From Chryseobacterium sp. R2A-55 (GTDB taxonomy: Bacteria; Bacteroidota; Bacteroidia; Flavobacteriales; Weeksellaceae): a stretch of DNA of 64,000 nucleotides. Both the position numbers and the translations under genes were made by a program. How positions within the stretch are numbered: position 1 is the stretch's first letter; every line of letters begins with the position of its first letter. The notes under the pieces are model-generated. The model did no database searches and was not told where the DNA came from. It saw nothing but the letters and a program-made list of their open reading frames with translations. Where the stretch lies: NCBI RefSeq assembly GCF_021401085.1, contig NZ_JACBFP010000004.1, positions 62,001 through 126,000 of the forward strand, given 5' to 3'. This document shows, one piece after another, positions 16,547 to 24,417 of the stretch.

Positions 16547-18685
16547 TTATGAGGTCAAAGACTTCCTTGCTCCAAATTCTATCTTCCATTTTTCCATCGT
16601 CAATGGCGGAATGTCTTCTTTGGCTTCTGCCAATGCTCTATTAATTTGCTTCGTACTTTTAACAGCAATTTTTTTGGCAGCCACTTTTTTTGAAGTGCCC
16701 GCTTCTTGATCAGTATCAATATTTTTCTCTGCAGTTGTTTCCTTAGAAATGGTTTTGGCTTTGGAAACCCTTTTTTTGTCCATTTTCTTTTGTCTTAAGA
16801 TCACTCCGGCGAGCGGCGGAAGTCTCAGGATAATCGCGTTTGGTCTGTACATCCACTCATCATCTTCTTCATCTACTATTTCGGCTTTCACTCCGCTTCC
16901 GGCATATTTTTCGTCATCGGAATTGAGGATGACTTCCCAATTGGTCCCTTCATTTACTCCGATTTTATATTCAAAAACGCTTGGTGTCAGATTCAAGACC
17001 ACCATCAACACATCGTCTTCGTGCTTTCCTTTGCGCAGGTAAATGTAGATGGAATTATTTCCATCATTCGCTTCCACCCATTCCATTCCCTCCGGACTGA
17101 AGTTGTTTTCATAAAGCGCAGTTTCCGAAGTGTAAAGATGATTCAGGTCCTTCACGAAATCCTGCATTCCTTTATGAACCGGATATTGCAGCAAATGCCA
17201 ATCCAGACTTCTGCTGAAATTCCACTCGTTTGTTTGGGCAAATTCATTGCCCATAAACAGCAATTTCGCACCTGGATGCGTGAACATATAGGTGTAAAGC
17301 GCACGAAGATTTGCAAATTTCTGCCATTCGTCTCCCGGCATTTTGTAAATAAGGCTTGATTTTCCGTGGACCACTTCATCATGGGACAAAGGCATCATGT
17401 AGTTTTCGTTGTACACATACATCGAGCCGAAAGTCAGCTTGTTGTGATGGTATTTCCGGTTGATAGGATCTACTTTGAAATATTTCAACGTATCGTGCAT
17501 CCAACCCATCATCCATTTCATTCCGAAACCGATTCCGCCATCGTGCACAGGTTTGGTGAGCATGGGAAAATCCGAACTTTCTTCCGCAATGGTCATGATA
17601 TCTGGAAACTCCTTATAAACCGCTTTATTGAATTCCTGAAGGAAATCCTTCGCTTCCAGATTCACATTTCCGCCGAAAATATTAGGTTCCCATTCGCCTT
17701 CGTTTCTGGAATAATCAAGGTGAAGCATAGAGGTCACCGCATCTACCCGAAGTCCGTCTGCATGGTATCTGTCTAACCAAAACATTGCGTTGGAAATCAA
17801 AAATGATTTCACTTCCGGTCTTCCATAATTAAAGATATGGGATTTCCAATCTGGATGAAAACCTTTCTTTGGGTCTTCGTGTTCATAGAGAAAAGTACCA
17901 TCGAACAAATGCAGTCCGTTTGCATCTCCCGGAAAATGGGATGGAACCCAGTCTAGAATGACGCCAATCCCGTTTTTGTGAAGTTCATCAATCAAAAACA
18001 TCAAATCCTGTGGTGAGCCGAAACGGGAAGTTGCGGCAAAAAATCCGGTCACCTGGTAACCCCAACTCGGGTCATAGGGATATTCCATCACCGGCATGAA
18101 CTCCACATGGGTGAAACTCATTTCCTTGAGATAGGGTATCAGTCGCTCCGCAATTTCACGATAGCTGAAAAACCTGTCCGGGTCGTCTGTTCCACGCATC
18201 CACGAACCGAGATGCATTTCGTAAACCGACATCGGTGCTTTCAGTGAATTCTTTTTCCATCGATCCGCCATCCAGGATTGGTCGCTCCATTCAAACCAGG
18301 TCGTGGAAACCAACGAACCTGCCTGGATATTCTGTTCCCAGCTCAATGCGAAAGGGTCGCCTTTTTCCAGAAGCTCACCTTTATTGGTTCTGATGGCGTA
18401 TTTGTAAACCGTTCCCCAACTTAGACCAGGAATAAATCCTTCCCAAATTCCGGAATCATCCCATCTAGGGAAGAGTTTGTGCGACTCCGAATGCCAATGA
18501 TTGAAATTTCCGATCACCGAAACCTCTTTGGCATGAGGTGCCCAAACTGCGAAATAGGCACCATACAAACCCTCCATTTCCATGGTGTGTGCTCCGAATC
18601 TTTCGTAAAGTTTGTAATGCTTTCCTTCGCGGAAAAGGTAAATGTCTTGCTCAGTGAACAGCGAATGTGGACGAACATTTTCCAT
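16547..18685 (-). CDS. glgB: 1,4-alpha-glucan branching enzyme with basic C-terminal tail
   Basis: This GH13 enzyme of 712 residues makes the alpha-1,6 branches of glycogen. It has a CBM48 module (about 37-130), the catalytic barrel with nucleophile Asp315 in GLRVDAVTSM, acid Glu368 in TIAEES and SHDEV at 434-438, and the all-beta C domain ending at about 633. It lacks the extra N1 domain of the E. coli enzyme. Unusually, about 78 further residues follow, first Lys/Ala/Thr-rich (SKKVAAKKIAVKSTK) and then a short Trp-containing end (PLTMEKWKIEFGARK). The tail is in frame and not caused by a missed stop. glgA follows. Confidence 0.94.
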   Translation of the reverse strand: MENVRPHSLFTEQDIYLFREGKHYKLYERFGAHTMEMEGLYGAYFAVWAPHAKEVSVIGNFNHWHSESHKLFPRWDDSGIWEGFIPGLSWGTVYKYAIRTNKGELLEKGDPFALSWEQNIQAGSLVSTTWFEWSDQSWMADRWKKNSLKAPMSVYEMHLGSWMRGTDDPDRFFSYREIAERLIPYLKEMSFTHVEFMPVMEYPYDPSWGYQVTGFFAATSRFGSPQDLMFLIDELHKNGIGVILDWVPSHFPGDANGLHLFDGTFLYEHEDPKKGFHPDWKSHIFNYGRPEVKSFLISNAMFWLDRYHADGLRVDAVTSMLHLDYSRNEGEWEPNIFGGNVNLEAKDFLQEFNKAVYKEFPDIMTIAEESSDFPMLTKPVHDGGIGFGMKWMMGWMHDTLKYFKVDPINRKYHHNKLTFGSMYVYNENYMMPLSHDEVVHGKSSLIYKMPGDEWQKFANLRALYTYMFTHPGAKLLFMGNEFAQTNEWNFSRSLDWHLLQYPVHKGMQDFVKDLNHLYTSETALYENNFSPEGMEWVEANDGNNSIYIYLRKGKHEDDVLMVVLNLTPSVFEYKIGVNEGTNWEVILNSDDEKYAGSGVKAEIVDEEDDEWMYRPNAIILRLPPLAGVILRQKKMDKKRVSKAKTISKETTAEKNIDTDQEAGTSKKVAAKKIAVKSTKQINRALAEAKEDIPPLTMEKWKIEFGARKSLTS

Positions 18686-18737
18686 GGCGGCAGAATTTTA
18701 GGTTACTAGATGGAAAGGTTAGCAATTTTTTGTTTGT

Positions 18738-18745
18738 CAAATATA
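18738..18745 (-). promoter_or_regulatory. -7 box TATATTTG for glgB
   Basis: An exact TAnnTTTG on the minus strand gives glgBA a leader of about 45 nt. No -33 TTG at the usual distance. Confidence 0.42.
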
Positions 18746-19046
18746 TTTAAAATAAAGGGAATTTGGGCGGAATATTATGCAAAATATGGGATAGACTCAA
18801 TAAATTTCCAATAGATTTGGGATATTGAACATGGAAACCAATTCTGTACAATAGCGGATTAGAAACATAGGATAAATCTTGAGTTTTTTAAAGTTTTTTC
18901 TAAAAATTACGACAAAGGCAAAATATTTGCTGCTCAATAAAAGCTGGCGGATTCTTCAAAAACCGCCTCACCAAAACAGCCGGATAAAAAACAGCTTCCC
19001 GGTCCTACTGCTTTCTTAAAACCCTTTTCGGGAAGACAAAATCACA
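18746..19046. other. Intergenic between glgB and a small membrane gene
   Basis: No gene is seen in these 301 bases. Two inverted repeats are present. GGCGG at 18956-18960 faces CCGCC at 18963+ with a 12-nt loop region, and CTTCCCG at 18995-19001 pairs with CGGGAAG at 19029-19035 just before the small gene. Neither is followed by a T-run. Confidence 0.45.
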
Positions 19047-19226
19047 ATGGGTATCATGGTTTATTATGAGGTATTCTTAATCCTCTTCCTTGCTTTCATC
19101 ATCTTTAGCAGCATAGAAATCATAAAAAGTCCTTACAGCAGTTCGGGGAAACTTCTCGGGTTATTTATGGTTTTGCTGATGCCGTTTTTTGGTTCGGTAC
19201 TTTTTCACTGGTACAGAAAAGGCTGA
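19047..19226 (+). CDS. Small membrane protein, PLDc_N-like
   Basis: This is a 59-residue open frame starting ATGGGTATCATG. It has two hydrophobic helices (about 6-25 and 36-53) separated by a short polar turn, and ends in a basic cap (HWYRKG). The second half, GKLLGLFMVLLMPFFGSVLF, has the Pro-Phe-Gly pattern of the PLDc_N domain, a two-helix module found alone or before phospholipase D-like proteins. A second in-frame ATG lies at 19056. It stands alone between glgB and DUF5995. Function is unknown; the assignment rests on pattern only. Confidence 0.62.
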   Translation: MGIMVYYEVFLILFLAFIIFSSIEIIKSPYSSSGKLLGLFMVLLMPFFGSVLFHWYRKG

Positions 19227-19473
19227 TCGATTGACTAAGTGATTGGTTATGATTACTATGCTTTTTTGTTTGGAAAAGCAGAAGAGAGCATATGCTACGA
19301 CTGGAGTGAAATCTGCGAGTAGAGGGAATTCGCGTTGACCTGAATTCCATTAAAAAACTTAAATTTATCCTTATAAAATCAGATGTTGCTTGTAAAAATC
19401 ATTGGTTCTTCTGAAATCAATTTTAGATTATCGGTGCAATTAAGTCACCTCGGTTAAAAACGGAGAAACTGTT

Positions 19474-20229
19474 TCAGGTATTTCTAATTTTCTCTAAAAT
19501 TTCTATATTTTTCACCACATTATTGCTCTCACAGTTTTTCAATTGTTTTGCCAAAGCAGGAGAAAGCATTTTTGGGTTTAAAATTTGTGCAGCCACTTTC
19601 GCCGCGGCGTAATCTACAATACTTATCACGGATTCTTTCAGGAAATTGGGGGTGTTTGAAGAAATCACGGCCGTTGTCCAGGAGGTTTTCCGGGCTTTTG
19701 AGATGGCAAAATCTAAAACTGTATTGTCTTTTCCGTTCGATATCTGATCAATTAATGCCACCGGATAGCAAATTTTATTAAGCGAGTCTTGAACATTTTG
19801 GTTAACAGATGCAATTACAGAATTGATGTGGTCAAAGTCATTTTTTAGGGGATTTATTTTTCGGTTTGGCATAATGGAGGCTGCGGAAATCCCCAGATCT
19901 AAATTAATATGTGCATTCATCCCCAAAAAAATATGCTGAAGAATGAGGAGGTTATTGTTTTTGGCAGCTTCAAAAGCGATAAACCAAGAGTTTGTGATTT
20001 TTTTACCTTTCCGATAATCATCCCACGCATCCAGATATCTTTTTGCAAAGGCAATATCCATGAGGGTCATTCTGGCATTGTCTTCAAATTTTTTCTGCTG
20101 AATTTCTTTTAAAACCTGTGCTGTGGTGGCTCTGTAAGTACAGGCGAAATATCCTGCGGGATTCTTATTTTCTTTTGCCCAGATAATAATTTCGTCTAAT
20201 TTTTCTAAAACTTGCTCGATGGTTTTCAT
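19474..20229 (-). CDS. DUF5995 family protein
   Basis: This 251-residue protein contains the DUF5995 landmarks NPAGYFACTYRATTAQVL, FEDNARMTLMDIAFAKRYLDA and the His/Asn-rich FLGMNAHINLDLGI, a possible metal or catalytic site. No signal peptide is seen, so it is probably cytoplasmic. The frame is open upstream to 20535, but ATG 20229 (MKTIEQVLEK) starts the domain. It also lies downstream of a good promoter at 20290-20317. The biochemical role of the family is unknown. Confidence 0.78.
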   Translation of the reverse strand: MKTIEQVLEKLDEIIIWAKENKNPAGYFACTYRATTAQVLKEIQQKKFEDNARMTLMDIAFAKRYLDAWDDYRKGKKITNSWFIAFEAAKNNNLLILQHIFLGMNAHINLDLGISAASIMPNRKINPLKNDFDHINSVIASVNQNVQDSLNKICYPVALIDQISNGKDNTVLDFAISKARKTSWTTAVISSNTPNFLKESVISIVDYAAAKVAAQILNPKMLSPALAKQLKNCESNNVVKNIEILEKIRNT

Positions 20230-20289
20230 GGTGTTTTGGTTTTTTTTTTCTTCAGGTGGATTAACCAATTGATGATCAGCTCTTACAGC

Positions 20290-20317
20290 CAAAGTTAGTG
20301 TTTTTTTTGATTGCCAA
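20290..20317 (-). promoter_or_regulatory. Promoter of DUF5995 gene (TTG-N17-TAACTTTG)
   Basis: On the minus strand TTG (20317-20315) is separated by 17 nt from TAACTTTG (20297-20290), matching the Bacteroidetes -33/-7 arrangement. The leader would be about 54 nt. Confidence 0.6.
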
Positions 20318-20482
20318 AAATTCGGGAAACAGCGCAGAAGAAAATCAAAACCAGTTAATGGCATGCATTGCAATGTAAAGTATTTTTTTGGCCAACGCTG
20401 TAACAAAAAATATGCGGATACTACCAATTGTGAGCTATCAAAAAATTGTTTCTTGAAAACTTCAGTTGGTTCCGGATTCACG

Positions 20483-21190
20483 ATGAATAAAATTATCATA
20501 CTATTTAGTGCAATTGCGCTTCTGCATAGTTGCAAAACTAATAACCCAAAAGTCTATCTGCTTCCTACCATTCACAAATTGCATCAAGTAAATCCACAAT
20601 ACGGATATGACCAGCTGAGAGAAATAGTGGCTGAACTGAAACCCGAGGTGATCGCAGTGGAAATTAGGTCCGAAGATATATCGCGGGATTCGCTCTATCT
20701 GAAAAAGAATTATCCGTATGAAATGTGGATGATGAAACAATGGTTTCCCACCACCAGAATTGAAGCTTTTGACTGGTTGGGAAGTGATATTGAGGGCAAA
20801 GCCATTCCCGAAAATTACTGGAAAGAAATTTCCGCCATTAAGAAATATGAAAAAGCACTCAATGAAGATCCTGTCTATTTGGATCGAAAATCAAAATGCA
20901 GCCATTTCAATGAGGAGCGTCTTCCCATTCTGAAAACCAAAAGCCTCTCCGAAATCCTGAAAAGTAACGATGGCGAACTCACCGAAAAATTTTATAGCTG
21001 TCTAGCGGAAAGTCTCCGCGGAAGCGTGCACCAACGCGTAGTGGATTTTTATGAACGCCGAAATTTGGAACTGCAGAAAAAATTACAAAAATTGATCGAT
21101 AGCAATAGAAATAAGAAAATCCTAATCCTTACCGGTGACGATCATTTTCATTTTCTTAAGGATAAAATTCCTCATCAAGTTTGGCCATAA
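20483..21190 (+). CDS. Lipoprotein, possible TIKI/TraB/ChaN-like fold
   Basis: This 235-residue lipoprotein has a signal ending in ALLHSC (Cys about 17). The body begins VYLLPTIHKLHQVNPQYGYD, has LREIVAELKPEVIAVEIR at about 50-67, and ends KKILILTGDDHFHFLKDKI. The early strand with an internal His, the ELKPEVIAVEI strand and the late TGDDH are arranged as in the TraB/TIKI/ChaN/EreA superfamily, which includes metal-dependent proteases and hydrolases. This is pattern recognition only; a hypothetical protein label would also be fair. ATG 20483 is chosen over the upstream open frame because it starts the lipoprotein signal. Confidence 0.65.
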   Translation: MNKIIILFSAIALLHSCKTNNPKVYLLPTIHKLHQVNPQYGYDQLREIVAELKPEVIAVEIRSEDISRDSLYLKKNYPYEMWMMKQWFPTTRIEAFDWLGSDIEGKAIPENYWKEISAIKKYEKALNEDPVYLDRKSKCSHFNEERLPILKTKSLSEILKSNDGELTEKFYSCLAESLRGSVHQRVVDFYERRNLELQKKLQKLIDSNRNKKILILTGDDHFHFLKDKIPHQVWP

Positions 21191-21256
21191 TAGGGTAGTT
21201 TACTCAAATTAGTTAATAATAACAGCGGTTTTATGCCGCACTAAAATTCAATGTAA

Positions 21257-22171
21257 ATGAAATTAAATCAACTTTCTTTCGTGTTCATCTTGGTAGCGAA
21301 TCTATTCTTCGCTCAAATGAATTCACAAAAATCTAAGCCTGCAGCTCCGTTTTTCACGCAGACTTCTGACGGTACCAAGCTTTTTACCAAAGTTTCCGGC
21401 CGCGGCGAGCTGTGTATTTATGTTCATGGCGGTCCCGGCATGTGGAGCGATTCTTTCGAAAACCTAAAAGGCAAAAATTTGGAAAGCCAACTTAAAATGG
21501 TTTACTACGACCAACGTGGAAGTGGCCGTTCAGCCGCATCAGCAACCAATGATTATTCCATCGGAAGAATGGTGGAAGATATTGAAGACATACGGAAAAA
21601 GCTGGGCGCAAAGAAAATATATCTCATGTCCCACTCTTTTGGGGGAATTATTGCAGCGAGTTACGCGGCAAAATATGGCGATCATCTGAAAGGTCTCATT
21701 CTGGTCAGCAGTACGCTTTACCTTAATGATTCGATCATGAGCCAGTTGGCTTATGCCAATGAACTCGCTGGAACCCATATTGAAGTTAAAGACGGACAAT
21801 TTATGCCGGCATTGGGCGAGGCAATGAACGCGCTGAATGAAAAAGGGTTGCTGTACAAACTTCTGACAGACAGTCAGCAAAATATGGATGCGCTGAACAA
21901 AATAGACGAGAAAAGACCGGCAGAAAACGGATTCCGGAATACGGTATGGTCCATCGATGAATATTATGGGGATTTTACTAAACTTACTCCTGAAATAAAA
22001 GTTCCTGTTTTGGTCATTACCGGAACAAAAGATCACGCCGTAGGTCCAGATCATTATAAACTCTTTAGATTTCCATCACAGCAGGTGGTGAAAATTGACG
22101 GTGGACATATGCTTTATTATGAAAATAGCGATGAGTTTGTAAAGAACGTGTTTTCATTTATAAAGAAATAG
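21257..22171 (+). CDS. Secreted alpha/beta hydrolase (proline iminopeptidase-like)
   Basis: This is a 304-residue hydrolase with an N-terminal signal peptide (LSFVFILVANLFFAQM). It has the oxyanion motif HGGPGMWSDSF at about 55-65, YYDQRGSGRS, the nucleophile elbow SHSFGG (Ser about 128), an acid in TGTKDHAVGP and a final His in DGGHMLYY. HGGPG and DQRGxGRS are typical of S33 prolyl aminopeptidases and related esterases. It should act in the periplasm. It is transcribed alone, 66 bp after the TIKI-like lipoprotein gene. Confidence 0.87.
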   Translation: MKLNQLSFVFILVANLFFAQMNSQKSKPAAPFFTQTSDGTKLFTKVSGRGELCIYVHGGPGMWSDSFENLKGKNLESQLKMVYYDQRGSGRSAASATNDYSIGRMVEDIEDIRKKLGAKKIYLMSHSFGGIIAASYAAKYGDHLKGLILVSSTLYLNDSIMSQLAYANELAGTHIEVKDGQFMPALGEAMNALNEKGLLYKLLTDSQQNMDALNKIDEKRPAENGFRNTVWSIDEYYGDFTKLTPEIKVPVLVITGTKDHAVGPDHYKLFRFPSQQVVKIDGGHMLYYENSDEFVKNVFSFIKK

Positions 22172-22531
22172 GAAGTGATTCCCAGTTCACATTCTTTGAA
22201 AAAAAAAATGAAATCAGACTTTGGGCGAATTGATCATCATTTCAAAACTCATCTTTGCAGTTATTCCAGGTGATGAATAAAGATTTGCCCAGTTTCTGAT
22301 TACCCTGATTTTCAGAAGAGACCATGGAAGGTTGGCTAGGTTCCCATTCCTTGCAGTTTGGTTTCAAAATCAATGTCAATCTGGAAGGGAGATACCGGGA
22401 ATTCTACTGGTCTTAAGATTTCAACATCGAAAAAGAGTGGCGGTGTGGAAAACTGAAAACGAAATATTTCTCATATTTCAGCAGCGACCACGTTTCTGCG
22501 AAAGCGGTATCTTTGTATTAAATTTTCATCA
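22172..22531. other. Intergenic with a possible broken small frame
   Basis: No intact gene is seen in this 360-bp stretch. One frame from ATG 22324 reads 30 codons (MEGWLGSHSLQFGFKINV...), meets TAA at 22414-22416, then stays open for 34 more codons to TAA 22519. Residue usage on both sides looks protein-like, so it may be a decayed gene, but no family is recognisable. Confidence 0.35.
22508..22515 (+). promoter_or_regulatory. -7 box TATCTTTG for the SulP gene
   Basis: An exact TAnnTTTG element lies 16 nt upstream of ATG 22532. No -33 TTG is evident. Confidence 0.48.
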
Positions 22532-24097
22532 ATGGAATCAGAGATTCGCCGGTCTTTTAAATATTACCGGCTGATGTTCGTGAAACACGATTTTGCTGCC
22601 GGATTAACCGTTTTCCTGGTGGCACTTCCGCTTTGTCTTGGAATTGCATTGGCGTCGGGAGCGCCGATTTACGCAGGTTTGATTTCAGGAATCATCGGAG
22701 GAATTGTGGTCACAGTGATTAGTGGTTCCCAACTTTCGGTTTCCGGACCGGCTGCAGGATTGACGACTTTGGTTGCAGCATCCATCATCAGTTTGGGAGA
22801 TTACCGGATTTTCCTTTTGACCGTGGTAATTGCCGGAGTTTTCCAGGTTCTGCTTGGTGTTTTAAAGCTCGGTGTGATCGCGAGTTATTTTCCCAGTTCG
22901 GTCATCAAAGGGATGTTGGCTGCAATTGGTATCATTCTGATTTCCAAACAAATTCCAGTCGCATTGGGCTACAACGCTCCTAATTTCTGGTCCACCGGTT
23001 TCCTGGAACTTTTCACCTCTTCTCACATTACCGATCATTTGAAGGAATTCAATAGCCAGCTTACCAAAGGAGCTGTTTTGATTTCAACGGTTTCACTTGC
23101 GGTTTACATATTCCTTAAACAGGATAAATTCAAGAAATTCCGACTGATTCCGATTCCGCTCTTCATCGTGCTGATCGGAATTGCCATGAATTATGTGTTG
23201 GCACTTTCGGGCTCCAGTTTTGCACTTAATTCGACCCAGTTGGTGAAAATTCCAGATAATATTTTCGCACATATCCAATTCCCGGATTTCACCAAGCTGC
23301 TTTCCAGCCAAAGGATATGGAAAGACGGACTGATCATCGGAATTCTGGCAACCCTCGAAACCCTGCTCTGCATCGAGGCCATGGACAAATTAGACAAACA
23401 CAACCGGGTGACGCCGGTCAACCGGGAACTTGTAGCACAGGGAACCGGGAATATCTTCTGCGGATTACTTGGCGCCATTCCGCTTACTGCAGTAGTGGTG
23501 CGCGGTGCAGCCAACAACGATGCGGGCGGAAGAACCAAAGTTTCTTCTTTTACCCATGGAATTTTGTTGCTGCTTTCCGTCTTGCTGATTCCTTTTGTGA
23601 TTAACTTAATTCCTTTTGCTTCGCTTGCCGTGATCCTGATCATGACCGGTTATTCGCTCACGAAGCCCAGAATTATTCGGAACATTTTCAGACTTGGACT
23701 GAACCAGTTTGTACCTTTTGCTGTGACGATTGGAGTGGTTTTGGCAACCGATCTGCTCTTTGGAGTTACAGTAGGAATTCTGTTTTCGTTCTATTACATC
23801 ATTAAAAATCACTTTAAAGAAGATTACGAAATTACGCACAGTCACCTGAACGGAATCGATTATTATACCCTAAAACTTCACGGAAATGTGACGTTCTTGA
23901 ACAAAGTCAAAATCAAGATCAGTCTGGAAGAGGTTCCGCAATATTCGGTGCTCACCATCGATGGAAGCGATATCCATTTTATCGACTTTGATGTGTTGGA
24001 AATTATTTCAGAATTCAAATCCAAAGCGCACGATCGCCATATTGAGCTTCACCTGGTCGATATCGAGGTGGTGGAAACTACCGCCGAACGACATTAA
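22532..24097 (+). CDS. SulP family inorganic anion transporter
   Basis: This is an inner-membrane anion carrier (sulfate, bicarbonate or similar) of 521 residues. About ten to twelve helices include FLVALPLCLGIALASGAP and SGPAAGLTTLVAASI. The conserved loop RGAANNDAGGRTKVSS is near 333. A cytoplasmic STAS-like domain from about 440 ends it. The first 14 residues are hydrophilic and ATG 22574 (MFVKHDFAAG) matches the usual family start, so the true start may be there; the -7 box permits either. No carbonic anhydrase or sulfur gene is adjacent, so the anion cannot be named. Confidence 0.92.
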   Translation: MESEIRRSFKYYRLMFVKHDFAAGLTVFLVALPLCLGIALASGAPIYAGLISGIIGGIVVTVISGSQLSVSGPAAGLTTLVAASIISLGDYRIFLLTVVIAGVFQVLLGVLKLGVIASYFPSSVIKGMLAAIGIILISKQIPVALGYNAPNFWSTGFLELFTSSHITDHLKEFNSQLTKGAVLISTVSLAVYIFLKQDKFKKFRLIPIPLFIVLIGIAMNYVLALSGSSFALNSTQLVKIPDNIFAHIQFPDFTKLLSSQRIWKDGLIIGILATLETLLCIEAMDKLDKHNRVTPVNRELVAQGTGNIFCGLLGAIPLTAVVVRGAANNDAGGRTKVSSFTHGILLLLSVLLIPFVINLIPFASLAVILIMTGYSLTKPRIIRNIFRLGLNQFVPFAVTIGVVLATDLLFGVTVGILFSFYYIIKNHFKEDYEITHSHLNGIDYYTLKLHGNVTFLNKVKIKISLEEVPQYSVLTIDGSDIHFIDFDVLEIISEFKSKAHDRHIELHLVDIEVVETTAERH

Positions 24098-24417
24098 TTT
24101 AAATTCAATTCCAGTTAACTGGATTCGGGAGGCATTAAGGAAATGAATGTGGTGATGAATTCATCAGATCAGGGACTTACTGATACGAACAGCTTTAGAA
24201 AAAGTAAATGAATGCGCCAAAGATATAGCGGGTCAAGCATTTCGGCCACGAATAATGTATGAAGCAAGATCATAAAGCGGAATGGTTGGAAAATCGCTGG
24301 CTGGAAATTCTGAACCGGAATTCAGTGCGATCACTTTTCCATGCCCACTTGTTCCAGTAGATTTCGGCATTTCCATTAAATTGACTATTTTTAGCCCATA
24401 TTTTTAAATTGTAATTC
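24098..24417. other. Intergenic, 320 bp, before the DPP11 gene
   Basis: No gene is seen. Just before the next ATG, TTG at 24381-24383 and a near-consensus TATTTTTA at 24399-24406 form a weak promoter with a short 15-nt spacer. Confidence 0.4.

Noticed and set aside
22332-22574. 80-codon frame overlapping the SulP start
   Set aside because: Composition rich in Arg, Gln and Phe, no family, and it runs into the SulP gene in another frame.
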